Part shown: piece after piece, positions 46,341 through 56,281 of the stretch
Position numbering within the stretch: the first letter of the stretch is position 1
How the letters are laid out: each line of letters starts with the position of its first letter
From: Mycolicibacterium sphagni
GTDB taxonomy: Bacteria; Actinomycetota; Actinomycetes; Mycobacteriales; Mycobacteriaceae
Direction: 5' to 3'
DNA length: 64,000 bases
Assembly (NCBI RefSeq): GCF_013337765.1
Contig: NZ_VBSB01000002.1
Location: 124,001 to 188,000, forward strand
Translations under genes and position numbers: made by a program
The notes under the pieces: generated by a model
Told to the model about the DNA's origin: nothing
Database searches by the model: none
Seen by the model: only the letters and a program-made list of their open reading frames with translations

Positions 46341-47585
46341 TCAGGATCCCCCGGCCTTGAAGGCGCGCCACACATTGTGCCAGGCAGCGTCATTGGCGGT
46401 ATCGAGCTCGAGCAGCCGATATCCGACGTCGAAGTACTCGGGACGCACGATCGCGCTTTTCAGGTTCTCCGGGACCAGCCCGTCGGCGACAAGCGAATCC
46501 GGGTTGAGCGAGACCTGCGGCGGCTGGTAGCCGATCTGCTGGAAGTTCTGCTTGGCGACCTCGGGGTCGAGCATGTGGTTGAGGAACAGGTTCGCCAGCA
46601 CCGGATTCTTGCCGCCGCGCAGCTGCACGATCAGATCGTTGTCGACCAGGCCCTTGCCGTCGGCCGGGAACCAATAGCGCAGGATCTCGGGGCCGGTGCC
46701 CTCGGGCAGATAGTTGACGGCGTTGATGACGTCACCGGACCACATCTGCGACAAGCCGATCTGGCCCGCGGGCAGGTCGCTGTACATCGTCACGGTGACC
46801 TTCGGCGAGGTCGCCTTCACCAGCTCGGTCAACTGGTCGCCAAGCTTCTTGAGATCGTCGGCCGAGGAGGTGTTGACATCGGTGATGCCCAGCTTCAGCA
46901 GCACCATGGCCATCGCGGTGTGCCAGTCGTCGATGACGGCGGTCTTGTTCTTGTAGGCCGGGTCCCACAGTGCCTCATAGGGATTCTTCAGCGCGCCGAT
47001 GTCGGCAGGCACCTGGTCGGTACGCCAGCCGATACCGGTGGTGTAGACGGTGTAGGGCACCGTGAACCGCCACTCCTGGTCGTACCAGGGGTTGGAGAAG
47101 AACGGCCACACGTTCTTGATGTTGGGCACGTAGCTGTGGTTGATCGGGCGGACCAGGCCGCCGTTGACGAGCCGGCTGATCTGGTCGTAGCTCGGGAAGT
47201 AGATGTCGTAGTCGACGTTGCCGCCGCGGATCTTGGTGATGGCCTCGTCGGTGTCGTTGAAGGTCGAGACCGCCACCTTGGTCGAGTACTTGTCCTCGAA
47301 CGACTTGATCGCATCGGGCGCGATGTAGTCGGCATAGCTGTAGAGCTGCAGCGTGGCGCCCTTTTCCGGGGTCAGCCCGTCAGCGATCGGCTTGTTATCG
47401 CTTGCGATGTCCCACGTCACCGGATTCTTCGGCGACGCGATCTTCAGCGTCGGCCCCGAACTCGATTGTCCCCCTTTGGAACACGCATCAAGAAATGCCA
47501 CGAGCGCGGGGGTTCCAGCGGCCAGTAGGGCGGCCCGCTGAAGAAACTGTCGACGATTCGGGCCGGGTCCTGTCGGTGCTGGCAT
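46341..47585 (-). CDS. ABC transporter substrate-binding protein, PotD-like, Tat-type signal
   Basis: A 414-residue extracytoplasmic binding protein. The signal carries a twin-arginine-like motif (NRRQFLQRAALLAAG), and the following Cys in FLDACSKGG makes a lipobox-type site, so it is probably a Tat-exported lipoprotein. The mature part has PotD-like segments LYSYADYIAPDAIKSFE, ISRLVNGGLVRPINHSYVPN and MWSGDVINAVNYLPEG. PotD-type sites bind cationic amines through acidic and aromatic residues, but the ligand is not deducible. ATG 47585 has GGAGG 6 bases upstream; an upstream in-frame ATG at 47642 lies inside the operator and is not preferred. Confidence 0.9.
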   Translation of the reverse strand: MPAPTGPGPNRRQFLQRAALLAAGTPALVAFLDACSKGGQSSSGPTLKIASPKNPVTWDIASDNKPIADGLTPEKGATLQLYSYADYIAPDAIKSFEDKYSTKVAVSTFNDTDEAITKIRGGNVDYDIYFPSYDQISRLVNGGLVRPINHSYVPNIKNVWPFFSNPWYDQEWRFTVPYTVYTTGIGWRTDQVPADIGALKNPYEALWDPAYKNKTAVIDDWHTAMAMVLLKLGITDVNTSSADDLKKLGDQLTELVKATSPKVTVTMYSDLPAGQIGLSQMWSGDVINAVNYLPEGTGPEILRYWFPADGKGLVDNDLIVQLRGGKNPVLANLFLNHMLDPEVAKQNFQQIGYQPPQVSLNPDSLVADGLVPENLKSAIVRPEYFDVGYRLLELDTANDAAWHNVWRAFKAGGS

Positions 47586-47636
47586 CCGCGCCTCCGTGGT
47601 TCGAGTCTTCTCGAGTCTTGTCTGTTCCTTGGACTC

Positions 47637-47664
47637 TGGCATAGACTGAACGCTCAGTCAATAG
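47637..47664. promoter_or_regulatory. TetR-type operator, copy 1 (28 bp, identical to copy 2)
   Basis: The core palindrome GACTGA-ACGC-TCAGTC is at 47644-47659. The whole 28-base segment is identical to 56282-56309. The plus-strand hexamer TAGACT (47642-47647) is a TANNNT -10 lying inside the palindrome, so a bound repressor would block initiation of the aminotransferase-potA transcript. The same site lies between that unit and the divergent potD-potB-potC unit. Confidence 0.8.
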
Positions 47665-47718
47665 ATGCAGCGGCGCTTTTTCGCAGGTCCGCATAGCAAT
47701 CGAGTGGAAGGTTTCCCC

Positions 47719-49095
47719 GTGGCTTCGCCGATTATCGAGAGCCCGGTTCACGACGCGGTCGACCAGTTGATCGCCGATCAGGAAAAGGTGTTCCTGGCGC
47801 GCCAGCCACGCAGCACCGAAATGATCAGCCGCGCACGCGAACACCTCGCTGGCGGGGCCACGTCGAACTGGCAGATCGCCCAACCGCAGGCGGTCTGGAT
47901 GAGCCATGGTGCGGGCTCCAAGGTCTACGACGTCGACGGCAACGAGTACGTCGACATGCACGGTGGCTACGGCGCTTCCATTGCCGGGCATGCGCACCCC
48001 GCGATCGTCGAAGCGGTCAGCAGACAGGTCCGCCGCGGTACGCATTTCGCGCAGCCCACCGAAGACGCCATCTGGATCGCCGGGGAGCTGGCCCGACGGT
48101 TCGATTTGCCGTTGTGGCGCTTCGCCAATTCCGGCACCGAAGCCACCATGGACGCGGTGCACCTCGCCCGATCGGTGACCGGGCGGGACCTCATCATCAA
48201 GGTCGAAGGTTGCTACCACGGCCATCACGACTCGGTGGAGGTCTCGGTGCTCCCCGAGGCCGACCAGGTCGGTCCGCGCGAGCATCCGATCGGGGTGCCG
48301 GGCAACAGCGGTATCCCCGCGGCGATTCGCGACCTGGTGGTCGTGGTGGGATTCAACGACCCCGACGCGGTGGCCCGCGCGCTGGCCGAGCACCGCGGCC
48401 AGGTGGCGGCGATGATCGTGGAGCCGGTGATGATGAACGCCGGCATCATTCCCCCGGACGAGGGGTACCTCGCCGCGATCCGCGATCTGGTGCACGGCGA
48501 GGGCGCCCTGCTGATCTACGACGAGGTCAAGACGGGCTTCACCACCGGCCCCGGCGGCGTCACCGCCATGTCCGGCGTCGTACCCGACATCATCTGTCTG
48601 GCAAAGGCTTTGGGAGGCGGGATCTCGGTCGCCGCGATCGGGGGCACCACCGCGGTGATGTCGGCCATCGCCGACGGCAGCTACGAGCAGGTCGGCACCT
48701 TCAACGGAAACCCGCTGGCGATGGCGGCCACCAGGGCCACCCTGTCCGAGGTTCTGACGCCGGCCGCATACGCCCGCATGGCGTCTCTGGCCGAACGGCT
48801 TCGTGGCGCTTTGGAAGCGACGACGGCCGAACACGGTTACGGTTGGCACGTGGTGAGTATCGGGGCCAAGGGTTGTGTGACGTTCAAGCGCGACCCGGTC
48901 CACGATTTCCGCGATTTCCTCCAGATCGACGACCGTTTGGGCCACTTGCACTGGCTCATGCAGCACAACGGCGGTGTGTTCCTGCCGCCTTGGGGCAAGG
49001 TGGAGCAATGGTTGCTATCTGTTCAGCACGACGAGGCCGATGTAGACCGGTTCGCCGCGAACTTCGCGCGGCTCGCTTCGGCGGTGGCGGTCTGA
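47719..49095 (+). CDS. Class III aminotransferase (glutamate-1-semialdehyde aminomutase-like)
   Basis: A 458-residue PLP enzyme. The PLP lysine is Lys296 in CLAKALGGG, the metal-like Asp in LLIYDEVKTGF (about 265-275), and the phosphate-binding segment FANSGTEATMDAVHLAR (about 136-151). It resembles the GSA-aminomutase branch, but its place in a catabolic and transport cluster argues for amino-group transfer from an omega-amino compound. GTG 47719 has GGAAGG 7 bases upstream; ATG 47665 and GTG 47704 lie upstream in frame. It is followed by potA after 25 bases. Confidence 0.9.
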   Translation: MASPIIESPVHDAVDQLIADQEKVFLARQPRSTEMISRAREHLAGGATSNWQIAQPQAVWMSHGAGSKVYDVDGNEYVDMHGGYGASIAGHAHPAIVEAVSRQVRRGTHFAQPTEDAIWIAGELARRFDLPLWRFANSGTEATMDAVHLARSVTGRDLIIKVEGCYHGHHDSVEVSVLPEADQVGPREHPIGVPGNSGIPAAIRDLVVVVGFNDPDAVARALAEHRGQVAAMIVEPVMMNAGIIPPDEGYLAAIRDLVHGEGALLIYDEVKTGFTTGPGGVTAMSGVVPDIICLAKALGGGISVAAIGGTTAVMSAIADGSYEQVGTFNGNPLAMAATRATLSEVLTPAAYARMASLAERLRGALEATTAEHGYGWHVVSIGAKGCVTFKRDPVHDFRDFLQIDDRLGHLHWLMQHNGGVFLPPWGKVEQWLLSVQHDEADVDRFAANFARLASAVAV

Positions 49096-49120
49096 CCGCC
49101 TGCCGCGGGGACGGCCGCCG

Positions 49121-50263
49121 GTGACCGGCGGCGCGATCCGGCTGCATCAGCTGGCCAAGTCGTTCGACGGGGTTCCCGCCGTGACGGGTATCGACCTGGA
49201 CATCCCAGCAGGACAGTTCTATTCGCTTCTCGGCGCATCCGGCTGCGGTAAGACCACCACGCTGCGGATGATCGCCGGTTTCGAGAAGCCCGACTCGGGC
49301 CGCATCGAACTCGACGGCCGTGACGTCGCGCAGGACCCGCCCCACAAGCGCCCGGTCAACACCGTGTTCCAGACCTACGCGCTCTTCCCGTTCATGACGG
49401 TATGGGACAACGTGGCGTTCGGCCTGCGCTACAAGAAGACCCCCAAGGACGAGACCAAGCGCCGTGTGGGCGAAGCGCTCGAACTGGTCCGGATGAGCGG
49501 GTTCGCCAAGCGCAAGCCGACCCAGCTTTCCGGCGGCCAGCAGCAGCGCGTCGCGCTGGCCCGTGCGCTGGTGCTGCAACCCAGCGTGCTGCTGCTCGAC
49601 GAGCCGCTCGGCGCACTGGATGCCAAGCTGCGCAGGCAACTTCAGCTCGAGCTGCGCGCCGTGCAGCGCGAGGTCGAGATCACGTTCGTCTACGTGACCC
49701 ATGACCAGGACGAGGCGCTCACGATGAGCGACCAGATCGCCGTGCTGGCCGAGGGACGCGTCGAACAGGTCGGTCCCCCGCAGGAGATCTACTCCGCCCC
49801 GGCCACCACCTACGTGGCCGGATTCCTCGGCGCGGCAAACATTTTCGACGCCGACGTGCTGGAGAGCGACGACGGGTCGGCGCTGTGCTCGGCGCTGGCA
49901 ACCAGACTCGGCGCCGCGGTGGACAACTCATGCAAGCCCGGGCCGGCCGCTATCGTCATCCGCCCGGAGCGCATCACCCTGCAATCCCCCGACGATCCGG
50001 TGTCGGCCGGGCACAACGCGATCAGCGGCACTGTGGCCCACGTCGTCTATCACGGGGCGACGACGCAGGTCCATGTCAACGTCGGGGAACCCACCGCACT
50101 CGTCGTCGACGTCCCCAACCACTCGGGGCCGGGCTCGGTGTCCTACGGCGCCGGGATGGCCGTCACCTGCGTGTGCACCAAAGACGCGGTGCGGGTGTTG
50201 GCCCGAAGTGCTGCGGCCGTCATCAACGATCCGGCGGCGGACCCGGTGGCCAGCCCGGTTTAG
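49121..50263 (+). CDS. ABC transporter ATPase, PotA-like
   Basis: A 380-residue ATPase. Walker [10 protein letters not shown] is at about 38-46, the signature LSGGQQQR at about 136-143 and Walker B VLLLDEP at about 156-162, followed by a regulatory TOBE-type domain (about 245-350). It powers the PotB/PotC channel and completes a full importer split between divergent operons. GTG 49121 is 25 bases after the aminotransferase stop. Its end overlaps the convergent tetR gene by 4 bases. Confidence 0.92.
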   Translation: MTGGAIRLHQLAKSFDGVPAVTGIDLDIPAGQFYSLLGASGCGKTTTLRMIAGFEKPDSGRIELDGRDVAQDPPHKRPVNTVFQTYALFPFMTVWDNVAFGLRYKKTPKDETKRRVGEALELVRMSGFAKRKPTQLSGGQQQRVALARALVLQPSVLLLDEPLGALDAKLRRQLQLELRAVQREVEITFVYVTHDQDEALTMSDQIAVLAEGRVEQVGPPQEIYSAPATTYVAGFLGAANIFDADVLESDDGSALCSALATRLGAAVDNSCKPGPAAIVIRPERITLQSPDDPVSAGHNAISGTVAHVVYHGATTQVHVNVGEPTALVVDVPNHSGPGSVSYGAGMAVTCVCTKDAVRVLARSAAAVINDPAADPVASPV

Positions 50264-50913
50264 CGGGACCGCCGGCCGCGGCCGGCCAGCACCGGACGCC
50301 GCTTCTCCCGCGGCAGGTCCAGCTCGCGTTCGGCGAAGCGCATCGCGATGTCGTAGGCCACCTTCGAGTCGACCTCCGGATCTTCCAGCGCGACCTGAAT
50401 CGACAGCCCGTCCAGCAGCGCAGAGAACTCCAGGGCGAACAACCGCGCGTCGACCTCGGATTCCAGCTCGGCCGATTCCACCGCGTCCACGATCATGCGG
50501 CGCCACCGCGCGTCGAGCTCCACCCGGCCGGCCTTGACCTCGTCGTGCCGGAAGGCCTGAGCCCACAGGTCAAACCACAGCCCCCACGCGCCGGGGATCT
50601 CGTTCTCGGCCTCCGGAACACAGGTCCACTGGATCAAGAGTGAGAGCCGGTCCCGCAGCGAGGGCACCTCGGCCAGCATCTGCTCGGCCGCCTCGTAGAA
50701 CGACTCCTCGGAATACCGCAGTGCGTCGACGAGCAGGCGATCGCGGGTGCCGAAGTAGTAGATGACCAGCGCCGAGCTCACCCCGGCCCGTTTGGCGACA
50801 TCGGAGATTCGCGTCTCGGAGAAACCGCGTTCGCAAATGAGCTCCGCTGCGGCACGCAACATCTGGATGCGTCTCGCTTCGTTGTTCTCCGTCGCGGGTG
50901 CGGGATCTGCCAT
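50260..50913 (-). CDS. TetR-family transcriptional regulator of the cluster
   Basis: A 217-residue regulator. The N-terminal helix-turn-helix (about residues 13-58) contains AAAELICERGFSETRISDVAKRAGVSSALVIYYF, here cited as positions 21-54 with key SSALVIYYF. The C-terminal ligand domain is all-helical with an aromatic, acidic pocket region (WTCVPEAENEIPGAWGLWFD). AAGGGGAG 8 bases before ATG 50913 fixes the start; an in-frame ATG at 50937 is less well placed. A variant of the cluster operator lies 62 bases upstream, implying autoregulation. Confidence 0.92.
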   Translation of the reverse strand: MADPAPATENNEARRIQMLRAAAELICERGFSETRISDVAKRAGVSSALVIYYFGTRDRLLVDALRYSEESFYEAAEQMLAEVPSLRDRLSLLIQWTCVPEAENEIPGAWGLWFDLWAQAFRHDEVKAGRVELDARWRRMIVDAVESAELESEVDARLFALEFSALLDGLSIQVALEDPEVDSKVAYDIAMRFAERELDLPREKRRPVLAGRGRRSR

Positions 50914-50974
50914 CGTGTCGTACTCCCCTTCAGCCATGCCTGCGCTGGCACTTGTTGAAAGCCTAACACTTGGT

Positions 50975-50994
50975 TAGATTGAACAGTCAGTCAA
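50975..50994. promoter_or_regulatory. TetR-type operator, copy 3 (tetR / flavoprotein divergent region)
   Basis: GATTGA-ACAG-TCAGTC (50977-50992) differs from copies 1 and 2 by one base in the left arm and two in the spacer; over 20 bases 17 agree, in the same spacing. TAGATT (50975-50980) again places a -10 hexamer inside the left arm, driving the flavoprotein gene to the right. Confidence 0.75.
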
Positions 50995-51029
50995 AGATGC
51001 CCATTCGGGGCTGACGAAAGTAGAGCGCC

Positions 51030-52652
51030 ATGTCGAACACCTACGACGCCATCGTCATCGGCGGCGGTCACAACGGACTGGTCTCGGCCGCCTATCTGGC
51101 ACGCTCGGGCGCCAAAACCGTGGTTCTGGAGTCGCGGGGTGCACTGGGCGGCGCGGCCACCACGGAGGCGCCGTGGGAGGACGCACCGCACCTTCGGGTC
51201 ACCCGGCTGTCGTACGTGATGAGCCTGATGCCGCCGACGATCGTGAACGACCTGAGCCTGGAGCGCCACGGCTACAAGGTGCACCCGATGGGCCCCTACT
51301 ACCAGGCATTTCCCGAGGGTGGCTCGCTGACCATCTACGAGGACGACCCCGCCCGCACCCACGAGCAACTGGCCAAATTCTCCAAGAAGGACGCCGACAC
51401 CTGGCCCAAGTGGAACGCGTGGCTGGAGGGCATCGCCGATGTCATGGGTCCGCTGCTCACGCAGGTGCCACCCAACATCGGCTCGCACAAACCCTCGGAT
51501 CTGTTCGAGCTCGCCAAGCTCGGGTGGAGCCAGCGCGGGATGACCACCCGCACGATGGGCGACGTCACCCGGCTGCTGACGATGAGCATCGCCGACCTGC
51601 TTGACGACTGGTTCGAATCACCGCAAATCAAAGGCGCGCTCGCGGTCAACGGAGTCATCGGCACCTGGGCCGGACCGTACGAGCCCGGCACCGCCTACGT
51701 GATGGCGCACCACTCCATCGGCGACGTCGGTGACGGCCAGCTCGGCAGTTGGGGATACCCCGAGGGGGGCATGGGCGCGGTATCGGAGGCCATCGCACGC
51801 TCCGCCCGAAGCTTCGGGGCCGAGATCAGGACCAAGGCCCGGGTGTCGCGGATGCTGGTCCGGGGCGGCCGGATCGAGGGCGTGGCCCTGGAGAACGGTG
51901 ACGAACTGCGAGCACCCTTGGTCGTCACCACGCTGCACCCGAAAATTGCTTTCCTGGAGCACATTCCGCCGGGCGAATTGCCCGCGGAGTTCGTCTCCGA
52001 CATCGAGCACTTCAAGACCCGCAGCGGTGTGGTCAAGATCAACCTGGCGCTGGGCGAACTGCCGAACTTCACCGCAGATCCCAGCGACGGGCAGGCCGAA
52101 CACCACACCGGCTCGGTCGAGATGGCGCCCACGATGGAATACATCGAGGCCGCGTTCCAGGACGCCCGCGTCGGCAAGCCCGCATTGATGCCGTTCAGCG
52201 ACGGCGTCATCCCCACGACTCTCGACAAGACGCTGAATCCCGATGGCACGCACATCATGTCGTTGTTCACCCAGTGGGTGCCCGCGGCCTGGGCCGACGC
52301 TCCGCACACCGAGGAGCTCGATGCCTACGCCGACCGTCTGATCGACCTCTACGACCAGGTAGCGCCCGGCTTCAAGTCCTCCATCCTGCATCGCGACATC
52401 GTCGGGCCGCATGAGATGGAGCAGGAGTACGGCCTCATCGGCGGCAACATCTTCCACGGCGAACTGTCGCTGGAGCAGCTGTTCCACATGCGGCCCGCAC
52501 CAGGCTACGCCGACTACCGCACCCCGATCTCCGGCCTCTACAACGGAAGCTCAGGTACCCACGCCGGCGGCGGGGTGTGCGGTATCCCCGGCTGGCAAGC
52601 AGCGCGGGCCGCATTGGCAGACACCAAGAAGAAGCGTTTCCGCAAGCGATGA
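51030..52652 (+). CDS. FAD-dependent oxidoreductase, phytoene desaturase / PYROXD2-like
   Basis: A 540-residue flavoprotein. The dinucleotide-binding segment VIGGGHNGLVSAAYLA (about 9-24) and the C-terminal FAD-binding NGSSGTHAGGGVCGIPGWQAAR match the PYROXD2/carotenoid-desaturase superfamily. It has no membrane anchor. In this cluster it may oxidise a saturated or amine intermediate; the family also includes amine oxidases, so either C-C or C-N oxidation is possible. It is first in a two-gene unit with the acyl-CoA synthetase, whose ATG overlaps its stop (ATGA). Confidence 0.88.
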   Translation: MSNTYDAIVIGGGHNGLVSAAYLARSGAKTVVLESRGALGGAATTEAPWEDAPHLRVTRLSYVMSLMPPTIVNDLSLERHGYKVHPMGPYYQAFPEGGSLTIYEDDPARTHEQLAKFSKKDADTWPKWNAWLEGIADVMGPLLTQVPPNIGSHKPSDLFELAKLGWSQRGMTTRTMGDVTRLLTMSIADLLDDWFESPQIKGALAVNGVIGTWAGPYEPGTAYVMAHHSIGDVGDGQLGSWGYPEGGMGAVSEAIARSARSFGAEIRTKARVSRMLVRGGRIEGVALENGDELRAPLVVTTLHPKIAFLEHIPPGELPAEFVSDIEHFKTRSGVVKINLALGELPNFTADPSDGQAEHHTGSVEMAPTMEYIEAAFQDARVGKPALMPFSDGVIPTTLDKTLNPDGTHIMSLFTQWVPAAWADAPHTEELDAYADRLIDLYDQVAPGFKSSILHRDIVGPHEMEQEYGLIGGNIFHGELSLEQLFHMRPAPGYADYRTPISGLYNGSSGTHAGGGVCGIPGWQAARAALADTKKKRFRKR

Positions 52653-54706
52653 CCGACAGCCGCCGGGCGGCCGTCGCCGCCATGCTGGGGGCCCGTTCGG
52701 TGGCACTGGTCGGGGCCAGCCCGCGACCGGGCAGCTTCGGCGAGCGGATGATCGTCGAGGCGCGGCGCAGTTCGGCCCGTATGCATCTGGTCAACCCCCG
52801 CTACGACGCCATCGGCGACATCGCCTGTGCGCCATCGCTGGCCGCTCTCGACGAGCCGGTCGATCTGGTGCTGCTCGGTGTTCCGGACGTCGCCCTGCTC
52901 GACGAGCTCAAGGCCGCCGCCGCGGTCGGGGCTCGGTCCGCGGTCATCTTCGGTTCCGCACACGGCGCAGCACTGCGTGACGCGGTCGCCGCGACCGCCG
53001 CCGAGGCCGGGATGTCAGTGTGCGGCGCGGGCTGCATGGGTTTCGTCAACAACGCCACCGGTCTGCGCGCGTTGGGCTACCTCGAGCCCGATCCCCTACC
53101 GCCGGGCGGGGTTTCGCTCGTCACGCACTCCGGTTCGGCTTTCTCCACGATCCTGCGGGCGGGCCGCGGGTTCGGGTTCCGGCTGGCGGTCTCCTCGGGT
53201 CAGGAGCTGGTCACCGACACCGCCGACTACCTCGACTACGTCGTCGAGGACCCCGGCACCACACTGATCGCGCTTCTCCTGGAAACCCCGCGGTCGGTGG
53301 GCCGGCTGCGGGCCGGATTGCACCGCGCCGCCCAGAAAGGCATCCCGGTGGTGATCCTGCCCGTCGGCCACTCCCCACGCGGGCGCGCCATGGTCGCCGC
53401 GCACTCCGGCGCGCTGGCCGGCGACGCCGCGGGTTGGCAGGCGTTCTGCGCCGACACCGGGGCCATTCGCGTGTCCGACATGGCCGAATTCACCGACACC
53501 ATCGAGCTTTTCGAGGCTGGTCGCCGACGCAGGCCCGGATCGCACGGGATCGCGACGGTGCACGACTCCGGCGCCGAGCGCGCGCTGTGCGCCGATATCG
53601 CCCACGAACTCGCCGTCGACTTCGCCGAACTGGCCGCCCCGACGGTGGCCGCGATCGGTGACCTGCTCGACGACGGACTGACCCCCGGCAACCCGCTCGA
53701 TGTGTGGGGTACCGGCGCGGACACTCGAGAATTGTTCGGCGGCTGCCTGCGCGCGCTGGTCGATGACGCGGGCGTGGCGGTGACCGCGCTGGCGGTCGAC
53801 CTGGTCACCGAGTTCGACGACGACACCGCTTACGCCGACGCGGCCTTGGACGTCGCGGCCGGCAGCGAGGCACCGGTCGCCCTGCTGACTTCGGTGCCGT
53901 CGGCGATCGACCAGTCCACCGCGAAGCGACTGCGCGATAACGGTATCCCGGTACTCGAGGGCACCCGCAGCGGTATCGCCGCGCTGGGCCATCTGGCGCG
54001 CTGGCCATTACCTGTGTCGACGGTGGTGCCGGAAATCGACGGCGAGCGGGCGGCGCGCTGGCGGGCCCGGCTGGCCGAACCCGGCTGGGACGCTCCGACG
54101 GCCTTCGCTCTGCTCGCCGACTATGGCATACCGGTGGCACAGTCACGCACGGCCCACGACGTCAACCAGGCGCTGGCTGCGGCCGAGGCGGTCGGCTACC
54201 CGGTCGCGCTTAAAACGCTTGGCAGCGAGCACAAGAGCGATGTCGGCGGGGTGATCCTGAATGTCGCTGACCGCGAATCACTGTCGCTCGCCTACGAGGA
54301 TATGGCCGGCCGCCTGGGGCCCGGCGTCAGCATCGACGCAATGGCCCCTGCGGGCGTGGAGATCTCACTGGGCGTCGTGCGCGACGACAACTTCGGCCCG
54401 CTGATCGTGGTGGCCGCCGGCGGCACGCTGGTGGAACTGCTCGCCGACCGCGCCGTTGCCTGCGCACCGGTCAGCCGCGAGGCTGCCGTGACGCTGCTGC
54501 GGTCATTGCACACCGCGCCGCTGTTGGACGGCTGGCGCGGCGCACCCCCGGTCGACATCGACACCCTGGCTGACGCAATCATCGGATTCTCGCAATTGGC
54601 AAGCGAACTCGGCGAGAATCTGGACGCCGTCGAGGCCAACCCCATCATCGCCTCGCCCACCGGAGTGGTGGCTGTCGACGCCTTGATGCTAGTGCGCAAG
54701 CCCTAG
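52649..54706 (+). CDS. ADP-forming acyl-CoA synthetase (acetate-CoA ligase family), fused subunits
   Basis: A 685-residue protein with both parts of NDP-forming CoA ligases in one chain. The N-terminal CoA-binding Rossmann domain has LVGASPRPGSFGERM. The succinyl-CoA-ligase-like domain carries the phospho-His loop AAHSGALAGDAAG (about 243-255). The C-terminal ATP-grasp half (about 470-685) has VALKTLGSEHKSDVGGV. It activates an acid to its CoA thioester. It is translationally coupled to the upstream flavoprotein gene, so it probably activates that pathway's acid product. Confidence 0.9.
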   Translation: MTDSRRAAVAAMLGARSVALVGASPRPGSFGERMIVEARRSSARMHLVNPRYDAIGDIACAPSLAALDEPVDLVLLGVPDVALLDELKAAAAVGARSAVIFGSAHGAALRDAVAATAAEAGMSVCGAGCMGFVNNATGLRALGYLEPDPLPPGGVSLVTHSGSAFSTILRAGRGFGFRLAVSSGQELVTDTADYLDYVVEDPGTTLIALLLETPRSVGRLRAGLHRAAQKGIPVVILPVGHSPRGRAMVAAHSGALAGDAAGWQAFCADTGAIRVSDMAEFTDTIELFEAGRRRRPGSHGIATVHDSGAERALCADIAHELAVDFAELAAPTVAAIGDLLDDGLTPGNPLDVWGTGADTRELFGGCLRALVDDAGVAVTALAVDLVTEFDDDTAYADAALDVAAGSEAPVALLTSVPSAIDQSTAKRLRDNGIPVLEGTRSGIAALGHLARWPLPVSTVVPEIDGERAARWRARLAEPGWDAPTAFALLADYGIPVAQSRTAHDVNQALAAAEAVGYPVALKTLGSEHKSDVGGVILNVADRESLSLAYEDMAGRLGPGVSIDAMAPAGVEISLGVVRDDNFGPLIVVAAGGTLVELLADRAVACAPVSREAAVTLLRSLHTAPLLDGWRGAPPVDIDTLADAIIGFSQLASELGENLDAVEANPIIASPTGVVAVDALMLVRKP

Positions 54707-54708
54707 CG

Positions 54709-55056
54709 TCAGAAGATGGCGTAGGCCTTGCGCAGGGTTTCGTGGATCACCCAGGTGCCGGTCCAGCCGAGCGGAAAGACGGCGAGGTCGCCGGCACTGA
54801 CCTCACTGGGCTCGCCGCCATCGGGGGTGACGGTCATCCGCCCGGACACGACGTAGATCACCTCGTTGGTCTCCAGGGTCCAATGTGACGGCCCTGGCTC
54901 GCATTGCCAGATGCCCCCGGACTTGTCGCCGTCGGCCCAGACCTCCAGGCCGTGGGTGGCCATCGGGTCGCCGGTGGCTTCCTCCAGTGGGCCCCAGTCC
55001 TCGAGCTCGGCATCGGCAGCATTGGCCAGCACAGCGGTCAAAACAGCAGCGGTCAC
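54709..55056 (-). CDS. Cupin_3 (DUF861) family protein
   Basis: A 115-residue single-domain cupin. ADGDKSGGIWQCEPGPSHW and ETNEVIYVVSGRMTVTPDGG form motif 1, and AGDLAVFPLGWTGTWVIHE motif 2. This subgroup includes ureidoglycine aminohydrolase-like proteins and is often found next to amine catabolism genes. GTG 55056 has AAAGG 7 bases upstream. It lies 16 bases downstream of the DAO-family gene and is convergent with the CoA ligase gene (2-base gap). Confidence 0.83.
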   Translation of the reverse strand: MTAAVLTAVLANAADAELEDWGPLEEATGDPMATHGLEVWADGDKSGGIWQCEPGPSHWTLETNEVIYVVSGRMTVTPDGGEPSEVSAGDLAVFPLGWTGTWVIHETLRKAYAIF

Positions 55057-55072
55057 GTCAAAACCTTTCGTA

Positions 55073-56269
55073 TCACGCGTGTTCGGGGAATGGGAGGGAA
55101 ATCGGTTCGGGCTCAAGCCGGCTGTTTCCGTCGGCGTCGAAGCGGTCAAGCCCGAGGTCGGTCAGGTCCAGCCAGCCACATCCGCCGGTGAGCGTCATGT
55201 CGGCGGCGGCCTCGGCGACCGCGGGACCCCACATCATGCCGTGCCCGGCCGCACACGCCACCACCGTGCCGTCGACCGGACCATCGTCGGTCAGCAGCGG
55301 ACCCAGGATCGGCAGATGATCGTTCGTGTAGTCGATCGTCGCCGCCCAGGTGCGCCGGAGGCCCAATCCGCGCACCGGCGGGAACAGCGACTCGATGCGG
55401 GCCAGTGCCTTCTGGTAATAGGTCCAGTCGAATTCGGTTGCCTCGCCGGGCTGCTCGTCGGGGTTGCTCATCCCCCACAGCACCCCGCCGTATTCACCCG
55501 GCCGCCAATAGATTCCGTCGCTGACATCGAACACCATGGGCAGCTCGTCGATGTTGGCGTCGCGCAACGGTTCGGTGACCACCACCTGGTGCCGGGTGCC
55601 GCCGGCCGGGATCCGGCCACCGGCCGTCACCCCGACCTCGCCGAGCAGTGGGCCGCCGGTGAGCACCACCCGGTTGGTGTCGATGGGCCCGTCGGAGGTG
55701 TCGACGCCGACGACGCGACCCTGCGCCACCCGCAGACCGGTGAAGGCACAGCGTTCGCGGACATCGACGCGGTGCGCGGTCAGCGCAGCGGTGTAGGCCA
55801 GTACGTTGCGCGGCGCGTTGATGTACCCGTCACCGGGCGCATACGAGCCACCCGCCGTCACTCCCGGGGCCAAACCGGTGTCGCGACTGTCGATGTCGGA
55901 ACTGGACAACCATTCCACCGCCAGCCCGAGACTGTGCTGCAGTGCGATCCGCTCGTGCGCCTGCTGCACCTCGAAATCGGTGAAGCACGGCATCAGGTAG
56001 CCCTGCGCCACGAAGCCGCAATCCAGTGGATAGCGATCGCCGCTGGCGGCGTAGAACTCCTGGCTGCGCAGGCCGAGGCGGATCGCGGTCTCGGTGCCGC
56101 CCTGCGCGCGGACCATCCCGGCGGCACGACTGCTGGCGCCGTCGCCCAGCGTCTGGGCTTCGAGCAGCACGACCCGGCCGGCACCGCGTTCGGCCAGCTG
56201 GACCGCCGTCCACGCCCCGACCGTGCCGCCACCGACCACCACAACGTCCGCACTGTGACTGCTGGTCAT
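55073..56269 (-). CDS. DAO-family FAD oxidoreductase (glycine/sarcosine oxidase-like)
   Basis: A 398-residue flavoprotein. VVVVGGGTVGAWTAVQLAERG (about 9-29) binds ADP of FAD, SSRAAGMVRAQGG follows, and the C-terminal DHLPILGP and AAGHGMMWGPAVAEA segments are typical of the D-amino-acid oxidase/sarcosine oxidase family. Such enzymes oxidise secondary and tertiary amines, often removing N-methyl groups. It is divergent from the acyl-CoA dehydrogenase gene across operator copy 2, and followed by the cupin gene. Confidence 0.9.
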   Translation of the reverse strand: MTSSHSADVVVVGGGTVGAWTAVQLAERGAGRVVLLEAQTLGDGASSRAAGMVRAQGGTETAIRLGLRSQEFYAASGDRYPLDCGFVAQGYLMPCFTDFEVQQAHERIALQHSLGLAVEWLSSSDIDSRDTGLAPGVTAGGSYAPGDGYINAPRNVLAYTAALTAHRVDVRERCAFTGLRVAQGRVVGVDTSDGPIDTNRVVLTGGPLLGEVGVTAGGRIPAGGTRHQVVVTEPLRDANIDELPMVFDVSDGIYWRPGEYGGVLWGMSNPDEQPGEATEFDWTYYQKALARIESLFPPVRGLGLRRTWAATIDYTNDHLPILGPLLTDDGPVDGTVVACAAGHGMMWGPAVAEAAADMTLTGGCGWLDLTDLGLDRFDADGNSRLEPEPISLPFPEHA

Positions 56270-56281
56270 ACCTCAAGACCG